64,000 bases of DNA from NCBI GenBank assembly GCA_907165275.2, contig OU015672.1, forward strand, positions 8,859,501 through 8,923,500, in the 5' to 3' direction. This document shows positions 23,201-34,779 of this stretch, piece by piece (positions within the stretch are counted from its first letter, which is position 1; the number at the start of each line of letters is the position of its first letter). The DNA comes from Zygaena filipendulae (Eukaryota; Arthropoda; Insecta; Lepidoptera; Zygaenidae). The notes below the pieces were generated by a model. That model was not told the origin of the DNA, made no database searches, and was given only the letters and a program-made list of their open reading frames with translations. A program made the position numbers and the translations under genes.

Positions 23201-23532
23201 GTCCATAATCTGCATTTCTTATGGTTTTAAGTCAAAATAAAAAATTATTCAAAAAGTAAAAATAGAGTAGGTACCTAAGTAATAATAAAAAGTAAAAAAA
23301 ATAAAAAATACAACACGTTAAAAGGCAAGGAAATTATCATAATGTATGTTGTAGGGTATGCCTAACAAGACTAAAAATAAAATCAGAAATAAATCAGAAT
23401 CAAATGTCATTTTGGCTAAGAGGGCAGTACGCGAGATTTGTCCAGTAATATTATAGTATTGTACGTAACAGCTGTAATATTGTAAGACGTTCCAACAAAC
23501 AATCGGAGATTGGACGAACTGCGATTCGTCTG

Positions 23533-23709
23533 CAGTAGGGGGAGCACGAATTTTTTCGCTCTCGTCTAGTCGATATCGAGCATTTTTTTAGTATGGGAAA
23601 TGAACAGCGCCATCTATCCAGTGTCGTTCATTTTCCATACAAAAAAACGCTTTGACATTACGACGATATCGACTAGACGAGAGCGAAAAAATTCGTGCTC
23701 CCCCTACTG
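23533..23709. mobile_element. MITE with about 43-bp inverted ends
   Basis: CAGTAGGGGGAGCACGAATT on the left mirrors AATTCGTGCTCCCCCTACTG on the right; pairing continues through CTCGTCTAGTCGATATCG. Core carries GCGCCATCTATCCAGTG. Total 177 bp. Confidence 0.85.
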
Positions 23710-24379
23710 TTTATTGTCAGGCTTCTAGAACAATGGGCGAATTTGTATTGTATGTGCGATTGGTTTAGGGGCAACCATCGACATTACAAACGAAACGTAG
23801 TCCTGGACTACAAAATATGAGATTAAATAGAAAGTATTTTGCATAAATATTATTGTTTGGACAAAAAGTTTGAAAGAAAACAATTTTATTTGCGAATTTA
23901 TGATTTTTTTTTTCTTTATAATATTATCCCATATTTTTCTCTTAAAATAGTTTAGTTAAACTAACTTGAATGTACTTTTATTCAACTTGTTTATCAATAA
24001 GAATATTTTAATAAGGTACACGTGGTTAAAACGAGAACATCATATTTCATACGTTCAATCATTATTTTTTAATATTTCATCCATAAAAAATAACCAAAAC
24101 TACATTACATTAACGAGTAATGAGACGACGATCGAAAATGGCGGTTGCGTCTTTTATTTTCGTGTAGCATAAAAAAAATGTTAAAAGTGGATTTTGCTGT
24201 TTTATATGATGCTGTATCTATGGGACAATAACTTGCGCTCTGGTGGTTGTCTATGTGCGCAAGAAGATATAAATGACGTCTCGAGCTGATTACTACGCGC
24301 CTACGAGCTACGGTGTCCTCCGAGAGCTCCGAGAGACATTATATCACACACATACGAGTGTGACGCGTTGCAATGATAA

Positions 24380-24590
24380 GTGGACATAGATAAGCAATAG
24401 TGTGTTAACCCACACTGGAGCTACTTTGAGTAAAGTGTGTTTTAAAGTTATAGCGCCATTTTGTGTCAACATTTTTTTACGTTCAACATTTTGTTGGTAT
24501 TTAAACAATGTAGTTAAACACATAGTTAAAAAAAGTTTTATATAACTCTCACTTAATTGTTCTGTATCAATAACTTAAACTAAAAACTTG
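24380..24590 (+). mobile_element. MITE, GATAAGCAATAGTGTG family, one-ended copy
   Basis: Starts GATAAGCAATAGTGTGTTAA near 24390 and matches the reverse of 31333-31545 through GCGCCATTTTGTGTCAA and TATTTAAACAATGTA to AATAACTTAA. Confidence 0.6.
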
Positions 24591-24859
24591 TATTCGGGTA
24601 GTGGAGGTAGAGATGTTAATATTCACCCTCACCGCAGGAATCGTGCAGTTTTGCGTGAGTACAATAACAATGGGCCTAAGCTAAAGTGATAGTTTGAAGT
24701 GCTCGCGGCTCGCTATCGCCTTTCTGACTAACTTTGTAGCTTTAATAAAACCGTTCACAAAAGATTTAACCTCCTTTAGCTTCTTAAATAAATTCGCAAT
24801 GCGCTACGTACAGATCGAGCTCAAAGCAAATTATTCGTCAAAGGAAATTAAAGAGATAC

Positions 24860-25290
24860 GCTTGATATGACGTCAGACGAGCGCAAGAAAGTTGTAAAGC
24901 GAAAGAACAAAAGAGATTCAATGTCAGGCTCATACCGCGACAGGAAGAGACACGTGGCCCTACTACGAGTTCTCTACACCGCTATGGTGGTAAGTAAAGC
25001 AAGGCTAGGGTTGCCAAACTTAGATCATGGATATTCGGGAAAGCAACCAAAATGCAGGACGTGGCTAAAAGGGCTAGACCAAGCTGTAGGAAGGCGAGAA
25101 ACAATTAAAAATCAGATTTTCTCAGCCGTCGGATGGAGTCCGCCCACAGATCTGTTCGGCGGGCGGCGTCTGTCCGTCGGTTGAGAAGCGAACCCTCAAT
25201 ACTTGTTATATATGTTTAGTTGTATGCGTATGCTGTGAATCTGTGTGTTGTGTCAAATAAAGTTTATCAATTCAATTCAATTCAATTTAG
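24860..25290 (+). mobile_element. Possible retroposon with (ATTCA)n tail
   Basis: A 105-codon open frame (24867-25184, basic N-terminus) is followed by TGTTGTGTCAAATAAAG and an ATTCA-repeat tail, like the other small retroposons. The peptide is not recognised and the frame may be chance. Confidence 0.35.
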
Positions 25291-25759
25291 CTCCCATATT
25301 AGAAATGGTTTTCAATGTCAGTGGTGCTACGTTGAAAGTATTGCAATTCTTTTTTGGTTTGATTGATTTTTTGAGATTTAAATTTGCGTAAAATAAAACA
25401 TAGCTGTACTTTCACTTCTAACCTTCTTCCTTTTAAAAATGTGCTTTCTTCTAAAAAGGTGGAACCGCGAGGAACAGCTAGTTGGCTAGGATATAACAGA
25501 ATTTATATAACTTAGGTTATAAACTAGATATCGATGAAAAAGGAGACGTGAAAGTCCTGTTTCGCGGTGGAAAACGTGACGTTACGTTGACGTTACGCAT
25601 TCGTGACGTAACTACGAGTACACTAGCGTCACGTCACGACACGAACGCACTGGGGACTCATGGTGAGGTGTGTGTAGACGTCACGTCCTCCGCGGCGCGT
25701 CATCACCTAGATTGATGACATATTATTCTCCGTACGCCTGAAGTCTGAATCACATACAT

Positions 25760-25906
25760 ACCTCACGCTTTAACTACTCAAACGATCATCATGAAATTTT
25801 GCATACGCGTTGTCAGCGATATAGAAAAGGATGTGGGGTGCTTTGATCCCGATATTCTCGCGGGAACTTCGAAATTAACGCGAGTGAAACCGCAGAGAGT
25901 AGCTAG
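25760..25906 (+). mobile_element. Helitron-like element, 5'-truncated
   Basis: ACGCTTTAACTACTCAAACG to GAGAGTAGCTAG; keeps the AAATTTTGCATACGCG block. Confidence 0.7.
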
Positions 25907-26086
25907 TCGCCTATACAATATCTACGGCTGAATATGTAGATACTGTCTGTGTGTAGCGCAATAAATCAGCGCTGCAACTCGATAGCTTGCCCAATCCGTC
26001 CCGGATGTCCGCAGCCCTACATAATTCGCAGATAAATCAACGGACATGTGCCCAAAGAGCTGCTGACGGCTGTTCTGGTTGGGCCT

Positions 26087-26105
26087 GGGGGGGGGGGGGG
26101 GGGGG
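26087..26105. repeat. Homopolymer run of 19 G
   Basis: Unbroken G19 followed by AGGGG; C19 and C21 runs occur at 29112-29130 and 61377-61397. Confidence 0.9.
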
Positions 26106-26193
26106 AGGGGTGCAGGGTGCAGGTGTGAGGGGGGTCTACAGGTTTAGTCGGATAGCCGCCAGCAAGCACTGTTGATCATATTATCTCTACCAA

Positions 26194-26409
26194 TCCTACT
26201 AATATTATAAAGTTTGTAAGTATGTATGGATGGATGGATGGATGGATGGATGTTTGTTACTCTTTCACGCAAAAACTACTGGATGGATTTAAATGAAACT
26301 TTACAATAATATAGCTTATACATCAGATTAACACATAGGATACTTTTTATCCCGGAATTCCCGCAGGAACTCTGAAATTAACGCGGATGAAACCGCGGGG
26401 CACAACTAG
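26194..26409 (+). mobile_element. Helitron-like element, complete (ATGG subfamily)
   Basis: A then TCCTACTAATATTATAAAG at the start and CACAACTAG then T at the end. (ATGG)n at 26224-26250 is part of the element. First of three copies in direct order up to 26936. Confidence 0.9.
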
Positions 26410-26606
26410 TATTATAAATGCGAAAGTAACTCTGTCTGTATGTCTGTCTGTAACGCTTTCACGTCTTCACGGCTCAACCGATCATTATGAAATTTTGCAT
26501 ACACGTTGTCAGGGGGGTACAGAGAAGGACATAATATGATACTTTTTCCTGAAATACCCGCAGAAACTCCGAAAGTTCCGCGGGTAAAACCGCAGGATGC
26601 AGGTAG
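26410..26606 (+). mobile_element. Helitron-like element, abutting the previous copy
   Basis: TATTATAAATGCGAAAGTAA follows the preceding CTAG directly. Body has ACGTTGTCAGGGGGG; the end is degraded (GCAGGTAG). Confidence 0.75.
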
Positions 26607-26652
26607 TTAGGTATATGTATGGGGACCGTGCATGGGAACTCCGTGAAATATA

Positions 26653-26936
26653 TCTATACTAATATTATAAAGAGGAAAGATTTGATTTTTGTTTTTTTTC
26701 TTGTTTGTTTGTTTGTTACGATTTAACTCAAAATCTACTGAACCGATTTTGAAAACTCTTTCACCATTAGAAAGCTACATTATCCCTGAGTCATAGGCGA
26801 TATTGTAATCCGGAACCCGGAGTACACTTTGTTAGGGATACAGGGAAGGACACACGGTACTTTGTGTCCCAGATTTCCCGCGGGAACTCCGAAACTACTG
26901 CGGGCAAAACCGCATCGAACAGCTAGTATTAGTATA
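26653..26936 (+). mobile_element. Helitron-like element, composite
   Basis: CTATACTAATATTATAAAG start; the body switches at about 26820 from the GATTTAACTCAAAATCTACT type to the GTTAGGGATACAGGGAAGG type; ends GAACAGCTAG then T. Confidence 0.75.
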
Positions 26937-26999
26937 AATTAAGTGACTGGCGCATGATTGCACCGAAGGAACTAGCATCTTGTAACGAGGCGGCCGTAT

Positions 27000-27690
27000 G
27001 CCACTCGTTACGATATCCTGCCTCATTTGTATTAAGTACTTTTTATTTTTAAGATAGTTCCTTTTCATATTCTATTGATATTCTTTTTATAAATTTCAAA
27101 TAATTTTTATATTCTGATGTTGTATTTTATTATGCATTTTTTAGGGACTACAATTCCAGATTCGACACAATGAACATCTAAATTATTTTTGTCTGAATAA
27201 ATTTTATTTTACCATTTTATTTTATTTTATTATTTTTTATTTGCGCTAGCCGAAGGCTATTATTACTACCACGAACCTCACAACCTAACCGTAGCGAGCG
27301 GTAGATCGGTATCCGACGCGGGACTTATCCGCTACTCGAGACGCCTGACGCTTAATCCACAGGATAACTGCGGGACACTTACCCTCGGAATTACATAATA
27401 TGACTGCGTCGTGTAAAGTACGTGTTGTTATTCAAAGCACAATATTCAGATGCTTCTCGAAACGGTATATGTATATTCATAACTTTATTCACATTATAAT
27501 GATAAAAGGTTTCGCCCGCGCCCTTTGTATAACATATACATCACCTATTTAGCCTACAATAGTTCTTTTTGCAGTACTAAAAGGATTACCTACAAAATAT
27601 TATTCTTTTTTTTCGAGAGAGATGACCTCTGAACTATGAGTAAATAACAACTTAAGTAATTGCACTACATATATCCTGTAATTAAGTATG
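27000..27690. other. Intergenic, AT-rich
   Basis: Repeat scrap at 26995-27090 (see 20990), TTTTATTTTATTATT tracts, and a GC patch at 27280-27380 (CGGTAGATCGGTATCCGACG) with faint tRNA-like character. Confidence 0.35.
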
Positions 27691-27885
27691 TGAGTTTATT
27701 TATTTGTTTGTTTGTTTGTGCATCGTGAAAGCGTACTTTCACGATGCATGCGATTACAAAATTTCGTTATGATCGGCTGATCGGTGATGATGAAATTTTC
27801 AGTACACGTTACTGTCAGAGGACAGGGTAGGAATTCGGGCGGGAATTCCGAGACTAATGCAGGTGAAACTGCGGTAAACATCTAG
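27688..27885 (+). mobile_element. Helitron-like element with internal hairpin
   Basis: GTGAGTTTATTTATTTGTTT start, AACATCTAG end then T. The TTTCACG block has become a perfect 13-bp-stem palindrome at 27719-27748 (TGCATCGTGAAAG, loop CGTA). Confidence 0.7.
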
Positions 27886-28456
27886 TATATCTATTAATAA
27901 AATTGATTTAACCAAACCCTAATATTTTTCTTTGTGAATCGCGGTCGTATTTGTCAGCAATCCGTCAGGCCTTCCAATATCCATTGGCTTGTAATCCTGT
28001 CCCCTGAGCTATTGAATACGGCTGTTGACCCTAAATTTTCATCCGAATTTCTACCGAATAACAAAGGCTGTCGGTTTGATTAAATGGACGGGGTTGGAAT
28101 CGATGACTGGGGTTGAAGTCTGGAGACAGCGATGTTTTTTTCATCGCTGAGAATTGCGCCGTCGATGCCTCAGGCGATAGCAGTGTTGATGCTTTGTGCT
28201 AAATTGATTTCTTATAGACCATGTAGGATACACTACGCAAGCTGTGTATATAAGCGTGCCGCAATTAAACTCTATTGCACAAAGCTAGTTGAGACCAAAC
28301 TTTGCTAGCCCATCTTGTATCTGTGCTGCCGACGCTCTAGGTGGAAAAAATAACTGCTATTCTAATAGGTTTGTCCATGGTCCTTGTAAGTTGGTGAGTT
28401 TGTTTGTAGGAAGTAATCTCTGGAACTATTGAATCGAATTTAAAACTTATTTTATA

Positions 28457-28778
28457 CTAGCTGTGCCCCGCGGTTTCACCCGCGTTAATGTCGGAGATCC
28501 CGCGGGAATTCCGGGATAAAAAGTACCCTATATCCTTTTCTGTACCCCTGACAACGTGTAGTATGCAATAATTAATTCTATTTCACCCGCGTTAAATTTA
28601 GAGATCCCGCAGGAATTCCGGGATAAAAGGTAGCCAATGTTCTTTTCCATGTCAAAGGCTACATGCATGCCAAATTTCATCCAAATCCGTTCAGCCGTTT
28701 TTGCGTAATTGAGTAACAAACATCCAAACATCTAAACATCCAAACATCCACACTTTCACATTTATAATATTAGTAGGA
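28457..28778 (-). mobile_element. Helitron-like partial dimer
   Basis: Two GC ends in a row on the minus strand (CTAGCTGTGCCCCGCGG at 28457 and TATTTCACCCGCGTTAAA at 28580) before one TTATAATATTAGTAGGA end. Confidence 0.8.
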
Positions 28779-28789
28779 TTAGTAGGATA

Positions 28790-28892
28790 GGGACTTACAG
28801 TTTTTCTGAGTGATAAAGGGATAGATACTATTTATCCCGGAATTCCCACGGAACTCCTTAATTAAGGTGATTGAAACTGCGGGAACAGCTAG
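28790..28892 (+). mobile_element. Helitron-like 3' part
   Basis: CTGAGTGATAAAGGGATAG to GGGAACAGCTAG. Confidence 0.6.
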
Positions 28893-29633
28893 AGTAATAT
28901 AAAAACCACAACATTGTAGTGCCCTTGCAGAGCATGTGTTTCTGGCATACAATGTAATGTAGGTACATGTTGCACTGAATGAATAGACAAATACATTCTA
29001 AGCTGATTCCTTCACTAAAAGGTTCTGTTAGAAACAATTTATATATTTGTATTTTACTGGTTCACTCGTATTTTTACGATACAAAACCCCAAGGCTGTCG
29101 CGCGGATATCTCCCCCCCCCCCCCCCCCCCGCCCCACTGGCCCCGGCACTCCGGGCGTCATCCCGAGGGACTCCCGGGCCCCGGTTACGTTTCGAGACAC
29201 GAGCACACCGTTTTTGCACACCATCCACTAATGGAAATTGCATTGCTGAGGGGTTGCCAGTTAGAGAATGTTGTCGGGAACGCAGAGATCAGAGGAGCGT
29301 CCAAAAATACGCGAAAGTAATAAACTAGATTGGAGCAACTAAGTTACTTACAAGAAAAAAAAAGAAAAACCCAATAATTCTAGAGTGCTTGTTAATTTTC
29401 TTCACAATTCCTCCACTTAATATACTTTTCTCATATAAACTATATTGTATGGAATTAAATAAGGGCCGTAAAGCTCTATTTATAAAGTCGAATAATTCAT
29501 TGGGCAATATCAATGGACTAGCGTCGATAATATTTTAATGAGGACCGCCATTGAGACGCGAATTCCCGCACGCGCCACTCGTGCCGTGCTTGGACCGCTG
29601 CCTGACATTTTTTCAGCGTAATTGGTTTCATGG

Positions 29634-30084
29634 CTCCACTACATTATCGTTGAGTACAGACGATTATGCGCGAGCACGATAGTGTAGAGGGCATACTCGG
29701 CTGTACTCGCCGATCATTGTCTATGATCGCCTGCGATCAGTAAATAGAATATTTGACTAATTTTTTTTTAGTCCGTCTTGTAGATTAATAAAAAATATTG
29801 GACACGTATTTTTTTAACGTAATCAAAAAATAACAGCGATACATTGAGTTCAAATTTCGCGTGACGTCACCAACTAGTGCAGTTTGTATGGCGGCTTGTA
29901 GTTATTTTTAATTTTCTAAATGACGGACTAATTAGAATTTTGATTTTTAAAAGTTGTCAACATCTCTATTGTCGGTTTTTGGGCACACATCAAAGGGAAT
30001 CGCCTGTGATCGCGTTGAGGTGTCCACATTATCGCCGATCACACGATCACACGATCAACGATCATCGGCGATAGTGTAGTGCAG
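29634..30084. mobile_element. MITE interrupted by the TAGTCCGTC element
   Basis: Ends CTCCACTACATTATCG and CGATAGTGTAGTGCAGG are inverted repeats; CGATCA repeats lie inside both halves. The interruption is 29752-29972. Confidence 0.55.
29752..29972. mobile_element. MITE, TAGTCCGTC family, copy 2
   Basis: TTTTTTTTAGTCCGTCTTGT end, GCGTGACGTCACCAAC inside, ATGACGGACTAATTAGAATT end. Confidence 0.7.
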
Positions 30085-30660
30085 GCATCAAGTTGGTGTT
30101 ACTTTTGAAGGGCGTGGTGTCTGTTCCCTACGGAGATAGGCTCCAATTTTGTTATCATATTTAATTTCTGAATATGTACTTGCAAACACAATTTGCACTT
30201 ACGCAAATTGTTTTCAAACTTGCGGCTGTTTATGGAACAGAGCAACCACGCGGATAGTACCTACTTGTATCATACTTGTACACTCGTAAGAACTAGGTAC
30301 ATCGTGTTAATAAATTAACTGAAAACTAGAAAGTACTTTGCTCAGAATCAACTGGCGAATCGCACTATAGGTTATATTTTTTCATTTTTATTAGCCCATG
30401 TCTAAATTATTTTTAATACAATATTTAGCGCGTACGCCGCCCGCAGCAATAAAGTTCGAACCGGTAGGCGCGGGCGTAGCTCTTGAAATTTCGTAGATAG
30501 GTCACCTCCAAATTAATGTTGAAAAACTTTTAACGTATCAATTTTTCGACATAAAATATATTTTAATCATAATTATTATTGTTTATTTTTCAAATGGGGT
30601 GTACCACGTTTTCGGTTAATTCATTAACACGTTGTATATCTATTTACTTTTACGCACGGA

Positions 30661-31100
30661 TAGGGTTGTCAGGCGTCCGGATAAAGCCGGACATAGTTAG
30701 CCTTTGTGATTGCGTGTCCGGCCAAAATAAACGGTGTCCGGATAGTCCAGCTTTTGTTAGGCTTTTTACATTTCGTAGCTTTTATCGAGAATATTTATAA
30801 AAATATTGATAAATTATTTATTTAGAATTTAATTTTGACAGATGACTTTAAGTACTAGACTGATTTGACATTCAATTTTATTTATATTTCATTAAAATTT
30901 ACAAGATTTATGGTAATAATCAAAAAAGCTTTATTTTACATACAATTTACATTACAACCTATTAATACTGAGACACAAAATCCTCAATAATGTAGGGTGT
31001 CCGGCCTACACCCAAATATTCGGCCAAACTGGATGGTTTGCCCATAAATAAATAAATAAATAAATAAATAAATATTAGGTTTGGCGACCTGGCAACCCTA
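30661..31100. mobile_element. MITE with TAGGGTTG ends, about 440 bp
   Basis: Left TAGGGTTGTCAGGCGTCC and right GACCTGGCAACCCTA are inverted repeats. The interior repeats GTGTCCGG(C/A) several times and holds (TAAA)n at 31048-31075. End sequence is hAT-like by recollection only. Confidence 0.6.
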
Positions 31101-31125
31101 CGTACAGAACATATTGTTAATTTCA

Positions 31126-31310
31126 ATTTCCATAACAATGGCGATAGGTTTCATCAATAACGTTTTCGTGAAATATTCCCGTACTGTCCTTTGTCCACTC
31201 CGCTGTGACAAATGACTCCAGCCCATTGTGTGTGTGACGATTAGCGACTCGGACATTCGGCCAACAGTGCGCCGGTGATACCACGGTGAAACGGACTACC
31301 TCCACATCAA
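31126..31310 (-). pseudogene. Protein-like open stretch between two MITEs, unidentified
   Basis: Minus strand reads about 60 uninterrupted codons (VDVEVVRFTVVSPAHCWPNV to ETYRHCYGN then stop) with a protein-like residue mix. It is wedged between the MITE ending at 31100 and the one beginning at 31333. Could be a gene scrap or a transposon remnant; I do not recognise it. Confidence 0.25.
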
Positions 31311-31332
31311 CTTCGCAATACAAATGAACGCA

Positions 31333-31545
31333 GATAAGCGATAACATGTTAACTCACAAAATTAAGTTATTGATTCAGAACGATTTATTGAGAGTTAGAG
31401 AACGTTTTTTAATTAAATGTTTACATTGTTTAAATATGTAACTAAATATTGAACATAAAAATTTTGATACAAAATGGCGCTCCTACTTTTAAAACACGAT
31501 TTACTCAAAATTTCTCCAGTGTGGGTTAACACACTATTGCTTATC
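31333..31545. mobile_element. MITE, GATAAGCAATAGTGTG family
   Basis: GATAAGCGATAACATGTTAA on the left mirrors TTAACACACTATTGCTTATC on the right, imperfectly; 213 bp. Second copy at 24380. Confidence 0.7.
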
Positions 31546-31614
31546 TATGTCCAAATAAATTGTTCCCCCACAGTTTCGATTCCTGGGAACTTTTGCATTC
31601 GAATTATTCAAGTA

Positions 31615-31814
31615 CTAGCTGTGCCCCGCGGTTTCACCCGCGGTAATTTCGGAGTTCCCGCGGGAATTCCTGGATTAAAGTACCCTATATCCTTCTCTGT
31701 ATCCCTGACAACGTGCATGCCAAATTTCATCCAAATCCGTTTAGCCGTTTTTGCGTGATTGAGTAACAAACATCCAAACATCTAAACATCCACACTTTCA
31801 CATTTATAATATTA
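31615..31814 (-). mobile_element. Helitron-like element, near complete
   Basis: CTAGCTGTGCCCCGCGG end with intact hairpin; body CCAAATCCGTTTAGCCG; other end TTATAATATTAATTG. Confidence 0.85.
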
Positions 31815-32660
31815 ATTGAATTAATTTTAATTTTGGAGTAAATAAAAAAAAAATAAAAAAGTACCAAATGTTCCCAAAAATCCATCTAAGAGATCAATTG
31901 AAAAAAAAGCACAGTCGATTGTTCACCACCACAAATGTAAAAGGTTTTACTTCATGATGTAAGTATGGCAAAAAGAGAATGTGATTTAGCAAAACCGCTG
32001 ATTTTCAAACTCTTGCTTCCATAAAAGTTAGGACAAGGAAACTTCACTGTAAGGATTACAGGAATTCCAGAGCGTCCAGGATAAAAACCTCCGCTAATTG
32101 TAAGCTGAAACCGCAAGAAATTACTACATTCCAATTAAAATCAACGCAAAGTTAAACATGGATTTAATTAAATGGACTCAAAACTAAACAATTCCTGCAG
32201 TGAGCGAGCGACGAGCGTCTCGTTAGCATCTCAAACAGATCGCTTTCAGACCACACTTTGACAGCTGTCAAAAACTTGCCTCCCTAGCTCTCGTGTCATC
32301 GCGCCTTTAAGTAATCGCACAATAATTTATTAAGTTTTAGTTTCCTAATTGGATCACAGCTCAGCTAAATGTTGTCAGAAACTTGGGCCCGTATAATAAT
32401 ATTATACTGAAAAAGAATTTGCACTCAAGTTTTAATTTGTGTTCTATATATTTTCCAGCGCAATGAGCGGGACAGGCAATACGTATCTTGATATCTTGAG
32501 TGAGAATCGGCTCTTAAGTAGCGATTTTATAAGTATATACAGAACTAGGAGACATGCTAAGGCTAAGGTATCCATCCGATTTAGATCAAAGAATTGAGAA
32601 GTGTCTGCGGCCGGGGATCATTAGGAGAGCAAAGTTCTCGAGTGATAACTTATAATATTT
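31815..32660. other. Intergenic, no gene recognised
   Basis: AT-rich, with a GC-richer unique-looking stretch 32200-32300. Confidence 0.4.
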
Positions 32661-32661
32661 T

Positions 32662-32900
32662 TTTTTTGTTTGAGATGTTTGTTACTCAATCACGCCAGGA
32701 TGACTGAACGGAATTGGATGGAATTTGGCACAGAGATAGATAGCCTTTAATAGGACATACAGTAGGTACTTTATCTCAGAACCCCTTTACGTGACCACTT
32801 GAAAACTAAAGTTTGGATTGGCTGACCTAGTGGCGTGACGATTCGTTACATAAGTCTTCTATGCGTTAACGGTTGCAGAATGTCAACTTGGCTAACCCCG
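32662..32900 (+). mobile_element. Helitron-like 5' part followed by half an AGCCCCCTTAGCC MITE
   Basis: ATGTTTGTTACTCAATCACG and TGGATGGAATTTGGCAC belong to the Helitron-like family; from about 32783 the right half of the MITE runs to TGTCAACTTGGCTAACCCC. Confidence 0.55.
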
Positions 32901-32994
32901 CAGGTCGTATCTGTCTACTGTAGTAGTAATAATCCTTTGAAGCACTCTGTTCTTTAGTTCGTAACAGTTACGGCTCTTTGTTCGCACATAATTA

Positions 32995-33215
32995 ATTAGA
33001 ATACGAGTTAACACTAGTACTACGAGTAAACTTTAAATTGACAGCGAGCTACTGGGGAGTTGGTTGCGCACCTTCTCTCCAGTCATACTACTAGGAAGCT
33101 GTGAAGGGAGGATATTTTGTGATTGCTGTTTTAATTATTGTAATTTAAATGACGCCAAAAAGAGCCATATCATGGGTCAACTTTGAATAAAATTGTTTGA
33201 ATTTGACTGTAATAA
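32995..33215 (+). mobile_element. Retroposon-like repeat (GGAAGCTGTGAAGG family)
   Basis: GACAGCGAGCTACTGGGGAG, CTTCTCTCCAGTCATAC, AGGAAGCTGTGAAGG, then GAATAAAATTGTTTGAATTT. Confidence 0.65.
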
Positions 33216-33429
33216 TATAATAAATATTTAGATTTATTTTGATGACTGTAAAGATGAACCGACGAGTCAGTGGAGGTCGCGTGGGGTGGGATGGGATGGG
33301 GTGGGGGTAGCGGATCAACAGTATACTGTCAGATGATGAGAAGATTATGACTTTAATGATAAAAAAGGAGCCTACAAATAAATCTACGTTTATCTAAGGT
33401 CTTTCGTTACGAAGAATTTTATTACATAA

Positions 33430-33584
33430 CTAGCTGTGCCCCGTGGTTTTACCCGCGGTAATTTCGGATTTCCCGCGGGAATTCCGGGATAAAAAGTACC
33501 CTATTTCCTTCTCTGTACCCCTGACAATGTGCATGCCAAATTTCATCCAAATCCGCTCAGCCGTTTTTGCGTGATTGAGTAAAC
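33430..33584 (-). mobile_element. Helitron-like element, truncated
   Basis: CTAGCTGTGCCCCGTGG end, TTCCGGGATAAAAAGTACCC, ends within GCGTGATTGAGTAAA. Confidence 0.8.
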
Positions 33585-34149
33585 GTATGCGAGGATAAGA
33601 GCTCGAAAGTGCATTTTCATCCGACTTGTTTCTAATTTATCGTCACTGCTCAGCTCCTATGTGTCTTAGCGTTATGTTATATAGCCTATAACTTGCCCAG
33701 GAGTATGGACTACAATCGTACCAAGTTTGGTTAAAATCCCTTCAGTAGTTTTTGATCCATGCGTGCACATACAGACAGACAGACAGACAAAAAATTTACT
33801 GATTGCATTTTTGGCATCAGTATCGATCACCTTTCATCCTCCAATATTAATTTTGAATATATTGTATAGAATTGACCTCTCTACAGTTTTATTATAAGTA
33901 TAGATATAGATAATAACTTTTGAACTCCTCTAGAAAATATTAAGGTATAATGGATTTGAGTAAGTATCGAGTATCCTTATCTAGGTTACAGGCCTCCGGC
34001 CCCATCCCGAGTAATGGGAATACATATTTATTACACGAAATATGGACGGATGTAATATTGTGATGAAATATTTTTGTTTGAAGTTTAGTGCGTGTTTGAA
34101 TGTACTATGTAATATGTATGTTCTGTGTAAAGAATGTAGCATTGTATAG

Positions 34150-34325
34150 CATACTAGTTGATTCCCCAAGCTTTGCCTTTGCGTTACTATCGGGGTTCCC
34201 GTGGGAATACCGAAACAAATGAACCGCATGTCACTCACGAACACTGCTGCTTTCTATGAATGAAAGAATTTTCAAAATCGGTTGGGTAATTAGTTTGTGA
34301 GCTAACAAACAAACATATAAAAAGA
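34150..34325 (-). mobile_element. Helitron-like element, diverged
   Basis: CTAGTTGATTCCCCAAG, GGTTCCCGTGGGAATACCG and GAATTTTCAAAATCGGTTGG. Confidence 0.5.
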
Positions 34326-34589
34326 TCGAATCTTTTCTGTTTGTAATATATGTATTGGTATGCCAAAGTAAGGTTTTTAAAGTGAAACTGCGTTTAGTCA
34401 CGTGGGCAGTTGCCTCACTCGTACAAAACCGCTTGAACATCAGTTTCTTTAAGGATTTTTCGTCCCATATCTAGACATATAAATAAAGTTGAAGTGTCTG
34501 TTTGTAATTTCAAATCAACAGCTTTTCACTAAATGCATACAAAAGTAGGTATATACAGAACTAACATAAAAAAAAATTAAAATTTTTCT

Positions 34590-34770
34590 CTGTCTGTCTG
34601 TCTGTCTGTCAGTTTGTTCCGGGTAATCTTTGAAATGGCTGGATTGATTTTAACGAGACTTTTACTAGCAGATAGCTGATGTTATAAGGAGTAACTTAGG
34701 TTATTTTTCATCCCGGAATTCCCACGGGATCTCTAAAATTAACGCGGGTGAAACTGCAGGGCACAGCTAG
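34590..34770 (+). mobile_element. Helitron-like element
   Basis: (TCTG)n start, GAGTAACTTAGGTTATTTTT body, GGGTGAAACTGCAGG, GCACAGCTAG then T. Confidence 0.65.
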
Positions 34771-34779
34771 TATAAAATT

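Noticed and set aside
26220..26252. Independent (ATGG)n microsatellite
   Set aside because: The same run is at the same place in several Helitron-like copies, so it moved with the element.
28979..29328. Proline-rich open frames around 29110
   Set aside because: Created by a 19-C homopolymer; no support on either side.
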